Assembly (NCBI GenBank): GCA_003535305.1
Contig: DOHL01000014.1
Span: 8,112-13,629 of the forward strand
Length of the DNA stretch: 5,518 bases
DNA from: Candidatus Acetothermia bacterium
GTDB taxonomy: Bacteria > Bipolaricaulota > Bipolaricaulia > UBA7950
Reading direction: 5' to 3'
Part shown: in pieces, positions 1-5,514 of the stretch
How positions within the stretch are numbered: the stretch's first letter is position 1
How the letters are laid out: every line of letters starts with the position of its first letter
The notes under the pieces: generated by a model
The model's database searches: none
What the model was told of the DNA's origin: nothing
The model's input: the letters and a program-made list of their open reading frames with translations, nothing else
Translations under genes and position numbers: made by a program

Positions 1-98
1 CGAGGAACGAGGCACGAGGATCGAGGAACGAAGTTAAGAAAGAAAAGCCGAAGAAAGTTTTGAGTTATGGGTTTTGGGTTTTGGGTTTTGGGTTAAGA
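1..98. repeat. Degenerate 7-base tandem repeat tract
   Basis: From base 1 the sequence reads as 7-base units: CGAGGAA, CGAGGCA, CGAGGAT, CGAGGAA, CGAAGTT (1-35). After 21 purine-rich bases without an obvious unit, a second series starts at 57 in the same 7-base phase: GTTTTGA, GTTATGG, then GTTTTGG three times, then GTTAAGA (57-98). The two series have different units, so the shared phase could be chance (about 1 in 7). The tract may continue left of the window. Its function is unknown; tracts like this are typical of intergenic simple-sequence repeats that expand by slippage. Confidence 0.75.
69..92 (+). other. Predicted G-quadruplex motif
   Basis: Four runs of exactly three G (69-71, 76-78, 83-85, 90-92) are each separated by TTTT. 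This matches the standard intramolecular G-quadruplex pattern (four G3 runs, short loops). The unit resembles telomeric repeats of some eukaryotes, but the neighbouring genes are plainly bacterial. It lies about 180 bases upstream of rpmB, on the coding strand. Whether it folds in the cell is unknown. Confidence 0.6.
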
Positions 99-220
99 AA
101 TGCAAGGAAAAGAAACTTCTGGACTCTAAACCTCGGTCCTTTCTTAAAGAGAACGCAGAAAAATCAGGATTTTAAATATAGAAAGTAAATGGAATTTATC
201 TTATTGATCCACAAAAATCT
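99..220. other. Gene-free stretch before rpmB
   Basis: This is AT-rich sequence with no convincing reading frame, RNA gene or terminator on either strand. The 11-mer TAGAAAGTAAA (179-189) recurs at 489-499, between rpmB and the S1-domain gene. In such AT-rich DNA this is probably coincidence. I see nothing else here. Confidence 0.5.
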
Positions 221-250
221 GTGACCAGAAGGAAATTTCTAAATTATAAA
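221..250 (+). promoter_or_regulatory. Possible rpmB promoter
   Basis: GTGACC (221-226, four of six matches to TTGACA) is followed by an 18-base spacer and TATAAA (245-250, five of six matches to TATAAT). Transcription would start near 257, leaving a very short leader before the ribosome binding site at 263-268. The -35 box is weak and the region is AT-rich, so this is only the best candidate seen upstream of rpmB. Confidence 0.35.
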
Positions 251-274
251 CTACGATAAAAAGAGGAGATGAAA

Positions 275-469
275 ATGGCAAGAATTTGTGCTGTATGCGG
301 TAAAAGAGCGGATTTTGGCAATACTGTCAGCCACTCCCATCAACACACCAAAAAACAGAGACTGCCCAATTTGCAGCGTGTGCATGCTATTGTCAATGGA
401 AAATCAAGCCGAATAGACGTATGTGCACGTTGTATACGATCGGGTCGCATCCAAAAAAGTGCACGATAG
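275..469 (+). CDS. rpmB: Large ribosomal subunit protein bL28, zinc-ribbon form
   Basis: bL28 is a small structural protein of the 50S ribosomal subunit. The product, 64 residues from the preferred start, begins MARICAVCGKR and matches the family's opening, with the usual basic central part (H-x-H-T-K-K, then the R-L-P-N-L-Q-R-V segment). Two cysteine pairs, C5/C8 and C50/C53, mark the zinc-binding 'C+' form. An in-frame ATG exists at 269, but GAGGAG (263-268) abuts it directly and sits 6 bases before the ATG at 275, so 275 is the better start. The length is normal for the family. No terminator follows, and the S1-domain gene starts 53 bases downstream, so the two are probably co-transcribed. 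Confidence 0.95.
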   Translation: MARICAVCGKRADFGNTVSHSHQHTKKQRLPNLQRVHAIVNGKSSRIDVCARCIRSGRIQKSAR

Positions 470-522
470 ATATTCAGCCGATGTGAAGTAGAAAGTAAAA
501 CTGCCTGACATGAGAGGTTACA

Positions 523-969
523 ATGGAGTTAGGAGATATTATCAACTGCGAGATCATCGCATTAAAGAAGTACGGCGCTATCGCGACTCTCGCTGAAGAT
601 GTGATCGGGCTTATCCATATATCAGAAATTTCTCATGGATATGTCCGCCATATTGGTGACTGGCTCCAAGTAGGAACTTGCGCAACGGTCAAAATAATCG
701 GCAAGACTGCTGACGGGCGGTTCAAACTATCGCTGAAGCAGGTCGAAAAAAGAGCTGCATCACCTGAAAAGCTTGTTCGCCGAACTACTGCGCCAAACGG
801 CAAAAGAGCTGAGACAACCAAGGATTTATTAGAACTGCAGGTAAAGCGCTGGATTCAAGACCTTGATACCGGATTACATTTATTGCGTAAAAACCGCGCA
901 AAACGGCTCGCAGAGGTCATTGAACCGCTAAGAACGGCAAATGTCAACAGTGATAAGCACCACGGATAG
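523..969 (+). CDS. Small S1-domain RNA-binding protein (YabR-like)
   Basis: The 148-residue product has one S1 (OB-fold) RNA-binding domain at about residues 3-72. Its typical signatures are G-x-I at the start of the domain, KKYGAIATL, GLIHISEIS (residues 29-37) and GRFKLSLK (65-72). In single-S1 proteins of the YabR/YugI/CvfD type such domains bind structured RNA or ribosomes and act in translation or post-transcriptional control; the exact role here cannot be read from sequence. The remaining half (73-148) is basic and appears helical (K-D-L-L-E-L-Q-V-K-R-W, then L-L-R-K-N-R-A-K-R-L); I do not recognise it as a known domain. A ribosome binding site GAGAGG (512-517) lies 5 bases before the ATG. 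The gene follows rpmB and ends at a strong terminator, which supports a translation-related job. Confidence 0.85.
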   Translation: MELGDIINCEIIALKKYGAIATLAEDVIGLIHISEISHGYVRHIGDWLQVGTCATVKIIGKTADGRFKLSLKQVEKRAASPEKLVRRTTAPNGKRAETTKDLLELQVKRWIQDLDTGLHLLRKNRAKRLAEVIEPLRTANVNSDKHHG

Positions 970-1002
970 AACAGGCACTGATCATCATTGCCTGTTCTTT
1001 TA
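968..1002 (+). terminator. Intrinsic terminator of the rpmB unit
   Basis: A perfect 10-base-pair stem (AGAACAGGCA at 968-977 with TGCCTGTTCT at 989-998) has an 11-base loop and is followed by a short T-rich run (TTTAT). It overlaps the stop codon of the S1-domain gene. Read from the other strand it has no T tract after the stem, so it is a terminator mainly for the plus-strand unit. The convergent tsaE gene ends 32 bases further on. Confidence 0.85.
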
Positions 1003-1033
1003 TCTGTGCCGTTCCTTTAGCGGCAGAGAGGCG

Positions 1034-1465
1034 TTAAGTTCGCTTTTTTGTGTTGATCGCTACTTTGCGACTCTCTAAATCAAGATAGTCGATGCTGACT
1101 GAAATGTCGCTGATCTCGTCCATCCCAGCGATACGGTCGGCCCATTCGATCACCGTGACTCCCTCTGCCGGGGGAAGGAGTTCGTCGAGTCCTACTTCAT
1201 GCAACTCGGCAATCGAACAGATGCGATATGCATCGAGATGATGAAGCACAAGTTGCCCGCAATACTCTTTGGCCAATAGATAGCTGGGTGATGTAATCTC
1301 GTAACTGATCAACAATCCTTTGCCGATTCCTTTCACCAATGTCGTCTTCCCAGTTCCCAGTTCACCGACCAGGGAGACTACCATGCCATCACGCAGAGAC
1401 AATGCAAGCTCAATTCCGATCTTTTCTGTCTCTTCGCTGCTGCGTGTGATGATCACTTTATCCAT
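1034..1465 (-). CDS. tsaE: tRNA t6A biosynthesis ATPase TsaE
   Basis: TsaE is the P-loop ATPase that works with TsaB and TsaD in the cytoplasm to make N6-threonylcarbamoyladenosine at position 37 of tRNAs reading ANN codons. The 143-residue product is of family length. It shows the Walker A loop GELGTGKTT (34-42), the TSPSY segment (58-62), HHLDAYR (75-81) with the conserved acidic residue D78, GLDELL (92-97) and VIEW (105-108). The start lies 9 bases after the pheT stop. There is no strong ribosome binding site (only AAAGTGAT-like bases overlapping the pheT stop), so translation is probably coupled to pheT. The common partners tsaB and rimI are not next to it. No clear terminator was found beyond its stop. 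Confidence 0.95.
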   Translation of the reverse strand: MDKVIITRSSEETEKIGIELALSLRDGMVVSLVGELGTGKTTLVKGIGKGLLISYEITSPSYLLAKEYCGQLVLHHLDAYRICSIAELHEVGLDELLPPAEGVTVIEWADRIAGMDEISDISVSIDYLDLESRKVAINTKKRT

Positions 1466-1474
1466 AGTAATTGA

Positions 1475-3850
1475 TCACTTTCGAATGTGGACATCGATCT
1501 TTTGTAGCTCTCTCTCTATTTGCGCTATAACCTCATCGACCTCCTCGTCAGTCAAAGTGCGATCTGCTGCCTTGAACGAAATTTCATAGGTTAAACTGCG
1601 GTTGGGCGCAATTTTCTCTCCCTGATAGATGTCATAGAGGAAGAGATTCTCTACTTCTGGATGGACAGTGATCGCTTGGCGAATTATCACTTCTTCCAGA
1701 GAAGGAGGAACGAGCAAAGAGAGATCACGATTGCAAGGAGGGAATTTGGACAGCGGTATGAACTCTCTATCTCTTTCATCGACTACAAATTGCACTAATT
1801 CGTGCAAGCTGATTTCAAAGAGAACGATCCGCGGTGATTGCGGCAGGGACTGCGCTATCGTTGGCGCGAGTTCTCCGAGCCACCCGCTTGGTTTACCCGC
1901 GATTTCGATTCTTCCTCCCCGAGCCGGATGGATGAATAAAGGAGAGTGATCAGAACAGAAAGTCACCCTCTGATCCGTGATCGCCGCAAGGAGCGAATTA
2001 ACGACCCCTTTTGACTCCAGCAGATCGATCTGCTCCTTGCCTTCTAAAGGAATTGCTTTACGCCCGAAAAGAACGCCGGCAAGGACTTCTCGTTCACCTT
2101 GAGAGCGCGAGAAGGTCCTTCCCAGTTCAAAGATCATTCCCCCGATGATACGGTGATTTAGATTGTGTTCAACTGTTCTCATTAACCCCGGAATCAGAGT
2201 CCCGCGGAGGGTCCTCTGGCTGCCGGTCATCGGATTTTGCACCATTACCAGATCGTCTTCGGTGAGCGATAATTGCTTGCTCCACTTCTCGTTGGTAAAT
2301 CCATCGGTGATGATCTCAGTCAGCCCTAAACCGACAAGGATCGATCGCACATTACGCTTAAATGCCTCGACGCGATCGGTCTTCCCCATTTCCAACATCC
2401 CCTGCGGCTGTATGGAAGGGATATTAGCATAACCATAGACACGGGCGATTTCTTCACATAAATCGATCTCGCGCACTAAGTCAGTGCGAAAAGAGGGAAT
2501 CTCGGTTTGTAGATCATCGCCTATTGCTGTTACTTCGATCTCCAGCCGCTGCAGGATCTCAGTGATCTCTTCGCAACTGATCGGGCAACCGAGAAGATGT
2601 TGTACCTTTGGTGGCCGCAAGGTGACAGATAGACGTTTGCGCGGAGCAGGATATCGATCGACTATTCCCGCCAGTATGCGACAACCGGTGAGTTCCTGCA
2701 AGAGAGAGCAGACACGATTTGCCGCTTGTGTTGTCATCTGCGGATCGAGCCCTCGCTCGAAACGGTACGACGCCTCTGTGGAGAGAGAGAGAGCATGCGC
2801 GCTCTGTCGAATGGTGATCGGATCAAAACAGGCTGCTTCAAGGAGGATACGCGTTGTATCACGGTGCAGCCCGCTCCTTTCTCCGCCCATTACGCCGGCG
2901 ATCGCCACCGGACCGGTGGTATCAGCGATCAACAGCATCGTTGAATTGAGAGTATGGTCAATTCCATCCAGAGTGCGAAATTGTTCCCCAGGATGGGCGC
3001 GCCGAATAATTATCTCTTCGGCAAGAGAATCATAATCGAACGGATGAAGGGGATGGCCCAGCTCGAGCATCACATAGTTGGTTATATCGACAGCGTTGAG
3101 AAGAGGCCGCATTCCGGCCTTGATCAGACGGTGCTCCAGCCATAACGGCGAAGGTCCGATTACGATTCCCTCAATAATGCGGGCGCTGTAACGTGGAGTA
3201 TCCTGCGGGTCTTCAATCGTGATCGCTATCAACTCGTCGGCCCGCCGGGACTCTTCGCGGAGCTGAACTGCCGGGTAATGGAGCTCGGCCTGAATAATCG
3301 CCGCTACTTCGCGTGCGACCCCGAAAATTCCTAAACAATCAGGACGGTTGGAGAAGACCTTGATGTCGAAGATAAAATCATCGAACTCCAGCAAAGAGGC
3401 GAGATCCATACCTAAAGCAATATCAAGATGTGGGTCGAAGTTCCAGATCCCCTCGGATTTGGCTTCCAATCCTAATTCCTCTTTGGAGCAGATCATTCCC
3501 ATCGATCTGACACCGCGAATCTTTCTCTTTTCAATGACAAACCCAGTCGGTAGCCGGCCGGCAGCGCGAATCACCGGGACTTTACCCCCCACGATGACAT
3601 TCGGTGCTCCGCAGACAACCTCAATCTCCTCGTCGCCGAGGTCGAGCTGACAGATGGAAAGACGATCAGCATGGGGATGGGGCCGTTGATCGATGACCTT
3701 GCCGACAACAGCTCCACTCAGTTCTCCGATCGTCGTAATCCCTTCGACCTCCAAGCCGGCTGCAGTGAGTTGCTGAGCCAATTCTTTTACTATCTTCTCG
3801 TCGAAAGCCAGGGGAACATATTCAGCGAGCCAGCGCAGTGGAACTTTCAC
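1475..3850 (-). CDS. pheT: Phenylalanyl-tRNA synthetase beta subunit
   Basis: This is the large chain of the alpha2-beta2 enzyme that charges tRNA-Phe. At 791 residues it is full length. In order: an N-terminal segment; the tRNA-binding OB-fold (about 42-150, with HPHADRL and VCGAPN); the B3/4 editing domain (about 215-390) with NAVDITNYVMLELGHPLHPFD, IAGVMGG and STEASYRFERGLDP; the B5 domain (about 405-475, with PSFRTDLVREIDLCEEIARVYGY split around 452-474); the inactive synthetase-like core (about 490-690); and the C-terminal anticodon-binding FDX-ACB domain (about 698-791, KFPPCNRDLSLLV). H269, E338 and T358 fall where the known Tyr-editing residues lie, so proofreading looks intact. The start codon is GTG, set by AGGAG (3857-3861) 6 bases upstream. 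pheS is not adjacent; the product still requires a PheS partner encoded elsewhere. Confidence 0.97.
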   Translation of the reverse strand: MKVPLRWLAEYVPLAFDEKIVKELAQQLTAAGLEVEGITTIGELSGAVVGKVIDQRPHPHADRLSICQLDLGDEEIEVVCGAPNVIVGGKVPVIRAAGRLPTGFVIEKRKIRGVRSMGMICSKEELGLEAKSEGIWNFDPHLDIALGMDLASLLEFDDFIFDIKVFSNRPDCLGIFGVAREVAAIIQAELHYPAVQLREESRRADELIAITIEDPQDTPRYSARIIEGIVIGPSPLWLEHRLIKAGMRPLLNAVDITNYVMLELGHPLHPFDYDSLAEEIIIRRAHPGEQFRTLDGIDHTLNSTMLLIADTTGPVAIAGVMGGERSGLHRDTTRILLEAACFDPITIRQSAHALSLSTEASYRFERGLDPQMTTQAANRVCSLLQELTGCRILAGIVDRYPAPRKRLSVTLRPPKVQHLLGCPISCEEITEILQRLEIEVTAIGDDLQTEIPSFRTDLVREIDLCEEIARVYGYANIPSIQPQGMLEMGKTDRVEAFKRNVRSILVGLGLTEIITDGFTNEKWSKQLSLTEDDLVMVQNPMTGSQRTLRGTLIPGLMRTVEHNLNHRIIGGMIFELGRTFSRSQGEREVLAGVLFGRKAIPLEGKEQIDLLESKGVVNSLLAAITDQRVTFCSDHSPLFIHPARGGRIEIAGKPSGWLGELAPTIAQSLPQSPRIVLFEISLHELVQFVVDERDREFIPLSKFPPCNRDLSLLVPPSLEEVIIRQAITVHPEVENLFLYDIYQGEKIAPNRSLTYEISFKAADRTLTDEEVDEVIAQIERELQKIDVHIRK

Positions 3851-3856
3851 TCTTTA

Positions 3857-3863
3857 CTCCTCT
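3857..3863 (-). promoter_or_regulatory. pheT ribosome binding site
   Basis: On the minus strand GAGGAG is followed by TAAAGA and then GTG. The near-consensus site at ideal spacing decides the GTG at 3850-3848 as the pheT start, which also gives the canonical MKVPLRWLAEYV N-terminus. Confidence 0.85.
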
Positions 3864-4018
3864 TCCAATTATAATCGTTGTAGCCAAAGTTAATTCCCTC
3901 ACAGCGGGGTATGTGCAAAAGCAGGAATTGGTCAAGTCTTGTTAGTTGTGTGGCGTGACTACGTAGTAAAACCGAGCCCCGCTGCACTTCATGCAAGGAC
4001 AACCTGTCCCAACCGCCC
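3864..4018 (-). promoter_or_regulatory. Structured pheT leader, class unknown
   Basis: If transcription starts near 4016, pheT has a leader of about 165 nt. It holds several inverted repeats: GGACA/TGTCC with a 3-base loop (3997-4009); TGCA/TGCA with a 5-base loop (3983-3995); an 8-base exact complement CAGCGGGG/CCCCGCTG (3902-3909 with 3977-3984) enclosing 67 bases; and the 10-base palindrome ACTACGTAGT (3958-3967). The TGCA hairpin and the long-range stem share bases 3983-3984, so they compete. I looked for a T-box element (a T-box control of Phe synthetase genes is common) and a terminator with a T tract and found neither. It could be a leader controlling pheT, a small RNA, or unremarkable spacer. 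Confidence 0.3.
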
Positions 4019-4020
4019 AT

Positions 4021-4050
4021 ATTATACTGCACGCAGCGACAGCAAGGCAA
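4021..4050 (-). promoter_or_regulatory. Promoter of pheT-tsaE
   Basis: On the minus strand TTGCCT (4050-4045) is followed by an 18-base spacer and a perfect TATAAT (4026-4021). A start at a purine around 4018-4014 follows. It is the best sigma-70-type site upstream of pheT and points toward it, with no other gene between. Confidence 0.6.
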
Positions 4051-4120
4051 GATGTGAGTATACCTTTCAGGCTTAAAACCTACACTTAAATATCTACCAA
4101 TCACCACTGGCCTTGACTGC

Positions 4121-4149
4121 TTGACAACTCAAAGCCGAACACTTAAACT
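4121..4149 (+). promoter_or_regulatory. Promoter of tRNA-Leu
   Basis: A perfect TTGACA (4121-4126), a 17-base spacer and TAAACT (4144-4149, four of six matches) place the transcription start at about 4156, four bases before the mature tRNA. A second -35-like TTGACT lies at 4113-4118. The site is back-to-back with the pheT promoter, about 70 bases apart. Confidence 0.7.
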
Positions 4150-4159
4150 TCTTTTATGC

Positions 4160-4244
4160 GCCGAGGTGGCGGAATCGGCAGACGCGCAGGATTCAGGATC
4201 CTGTGAGGGTTAACCTCGTGTGGGTTCAAGTCCCACCCTCGGCA
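4160..4244 (+). tRNA. tRNA-Leu, anticodon CAG
   Basis: The cloverleaf is complete: acceptor stem GCCGAGG (4160-4166) with CCTCGGC (4237-4243); discriminator A at 4244; anticodon stem CAGGA/TCCTG (4187-4191, 4199-4203) with loop TTCAGGA giving anticodon CAG (4194-4196), which reads CUG. The long class II variable arm (stem GAGG/CCTC at 4205-4208 and 4214-4217) is typical of leucine. The T arm is GTGGG/CCCAC (4220-4224, 4232-4236) with loop TTCAAGT. The terminal CCA is not encoded (TAT follows), so it must be added by the CCA-adding enzyme. The gene stands alone, with its own promoter and terminator. Confidence 0.97.
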
Positions 4245-4273
4245 TATCACTTCTATACTCGATTTTAATAGAC

Positions 4274-4309
4274 CTCTCTTCTGCGCAGTGACAGAAGAGG
4301 GTTTTCTTT
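4274..4309 (+). terminator. Terminator of tRNA-Leu, possibly also of mraY
   Basis: CTCTTCTG (4276-4283) pairs exactly with CAGAAGAG (4292-4299) over an 8-base loop. Two further pairs (4275 with 4300 as a T-G wobble, 4274 with 4301) lengthen the stem, and TTTTCTTT follows (4302-4309). It lies 30 bases after the tRNA. In the other direction the same hairpin falls 35 bases past the mraY stop, followed only by a weak T-containing stretch, so a second role there is uncertain. Confidence 0.8.
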
Positions 4310-4335
4310 ATCGCTATTACTACTTTCGTATCCTG

Positions 4336-5331
4336 CTATAGCAAGATGGCGATTATCCCGATCGTCGCCAAGAAGGCTTCTATCAGCCAAAAACGGACTG
4401 TTATCGTCGGTTCAGGCCACTCGTAAGACCGGACCAGATAAGGATAATCAATCCCTTTCGCGCGTTCAAAATGATGATGGAGAGGACTGATTTTGAAGAT
4501 CCTCTTTTGGGTGCGCTTATAATAACAGACCTGGAGAATCACGGATAATGTCTCGATGACTAACAGTCCGGCAATGAGGGGAAGGATAAACGCTGTGCCG
4601 GTGGTGAGTGCCAATCCACCGACAATACCGCCTAAAGCAAAAGAACCGACATCACCGAGAAAGAGTTTGGAGGGATAGAAGTTCAGCCACAAAAAACCGA
4701 GCAGGATCCCTATGAGCGGGATGACCGTCATCCGGATGGACGGCAGGGTAAAGAGGAGCAGATAGACAAACAGGATGATCACTGTTGTGCCGGCAGCCAG
4801 TCCATCGAGTCCATCGGTCAAGTTCATTCCATTGGTCGTTGCGAGAAAGACCCCCCAGACAAGGATAAAGAGGGGAACGGCCGGAAGAGAGATATAGCCG
4901 GCGGAAAAGGGAATAGCGATCGGAATAGCGCTGAGATGCTCGAAAAAGACAAGGAATAATATTACCGCGATCACAGTTTGGAGGAGTATCTTATGGCGAG
5001 CGCAAAGGCCGAGCGCCTTGCCCCGTTTAAGGCTCAGCAGGTCGTCCAGCAAGCCTATTGCCCCACATGCGATTCCACTTGTCCAAATAAAGATCCCTTC
5101 CCATGTCAGCGCAAAGAGTAGATGAGTGATCAACATTGCAAGCGACCACACAATGAGAATCACTACCCCGCCCATCGTCGGAGTACCTTTTTTATAGGTA
5201 TGAATATCCGGACCGTAATCGCGGATGTGTTGCCCGATCGCTGCCCGGCGCATCGATAGTGCGAAGAGACGGGCGGTCAAAACAGTGAGGAGTCCAGTGG
5301 TTATTGCGATAAAAAGTGACATTGCAACCAT
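4336..5331 (-). CDS. mraY: Phospho-MurNAc-pentapeptide transferase MraY
   Basis: MraY is the integral membrane enzyme that moves phospho-MurNAc-pentapeptide from UDP onto undecaprenyl phosphate to form lipid I, the first membrane step of peptidoglycan synthesis. The 331-residue product is hydrophobic throughout, consistent with about ten membrane helices. Family motifs: TPTMGG (50-55), the aspartate pair D96/D97, NGMNLTDGLDGLAAG (167-181), FLGDVGS (224-230, catalytic-type D227) and the SPLHHHFE segment (282-289) that separates MraY from WecA/TagO relatives. After HHHFE about a dozen extra residues (around 291-305, including DYPYLVRSYEW) precede PTITVRFW. The ATG at 5331 has AAGGAG (5345-5340) 8 bases upstream; a second ATG four codons in is less well placed. 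murF and murD, its usual neighbours, are not beside it. Confidence 0.97.
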   Translation of the reverse strand: MVAMSLFIAITTGLLTVLTARLFALSMRRAAIGQHIRDYGPDIHTYKKGTPTMGGVVILIVWSLAMLITHLLFALTWEGIFIWTSGIACGAIGLLDDLLSLKRGKALGLCARHKILLQTVIAVILFLVFFEHLSAIPIAIPFSAGYISLPAVPLFILVWGVFLATTNGMNLTDGLDGLAAGTTVIILFVYLLLFTLPSIRMTVIPLIGILLGFLWLNFYPSKLFLGDVGSFALGGIVGGLALTTGTAFILPLIAGLLVIETLSVILQVCYYKRTQKRIFKISPLHHHFERAKGIDYPYLVRSYEWPEPTITVRFWLIEAFLATIGIIAILL

Positions 5332-5339
5332 CTGTTATT

Positions 5340-5345
5340 CTCCTT
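5340..5345 (-). promoter_or_regulatory. mraY ribosome binding site
   Basis: On the minus strand AAGGAG stands 8 bases before the ATG at 5331, which selects this ATG over the one four codons downstream. I could not identify a convincing promoter further upstream. Confidence 0.75.
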
Positions 5346-5446
5346 ATTTAAGCAACGGCAACCTTGGTAATGCGTGACCGACCACACGACACAAGAGATT
5401 CTCTTAAGGCAAGCAGGCTCGCTTATTTTTCGGTTCCTCGCACTCC

Positions 5447-5479
5447 AGGCCCTGTACAGTAATTGTGCAGGGCAGGCCT
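5447..5479. repeat. Inverted repeat upstream of mraY
   Basis: CCCTGTAC (5450-5457) pairs with GTGCAGGG (5465-5472), with one G-T wobble and a 7-base loop. An outer AGG/CCT (5447-5449, 5477-5479) can extend the stem across a 4-base bulge. Neither strand has a T tract after it, so it is not a terminator. It could be an operator or part of a dispersed palindromic repeat, together with the tandem repeat just beyond it. Confidence 0.55.
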
Positions 5480-5484
5480 AGAAC

Positions 5485-5514
5485 CACGGATTGACGCTGA
5501 TAGACACAGATCAG
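5485..5514. repeat. Degenerate 10-base tandem repeat
   Basis: Three imperfect 10-base units follow one another: CACGGATTGA, CGCTGATAGA, CACAGATCAG. They resemble the 'CACGGATTAACACGGAT' type of intergenic repeat that I recall from many environmental bacterial genomes; that resemblance is from memory and unchecked. The repeat may continue past the window end. No reading frame of note covers it. Confidence 0.5.

Noticed and set aside
1003..1028. Imperfect hairpin CTGTGCCG/CGGCAGAG as a terminator for tsaE.
   Set aside because: One mismatch in eight pairs and no T tract in the minus-strand direction.
1668..3874. Several plus-strand open frames of 60-180 codons across pheT (for example 2484-3035).
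   Set aside because: They lie antisense to the full-length, family-matching pheT, have no recognisable domains, and are composition shadows.
3864..4018. T-box, SRP RNA, 6S RNA or tmRNA in the pheT leader.
   Set aside because: I found no T-box core (AGGGTGG-N-ACCGCG type), no SRP apical loop motif, no tmRNA acceptor ends or tag frame, and no clear 6S-like closing stem.
3847..4107. An 86-codon minus-strand reading frame starting with GTG that overlaps the pheT start by 4 bases (GTGA), resembling a translationally coupled upstream gene.
   Set aside because: Its start is GTG with no good ribosome binding site, the composition (for example ILPCCRCVQ) resembles no family I know, and the best pheT promoter lies inside it. 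The 4-base overlap is likely chance. Conservation of the frame in relatives would reverse this.
5393..5430. Small inverted repeats AAGAG/CTCTT (5393-5405) and AAGC/GCTT before ATTTTT as a plus-strand terminator or mraY operator.
   Set aside because: The stems are only 4-5 pairs, no plus-strand gene needs termination there, and nothing links them to mraY control.
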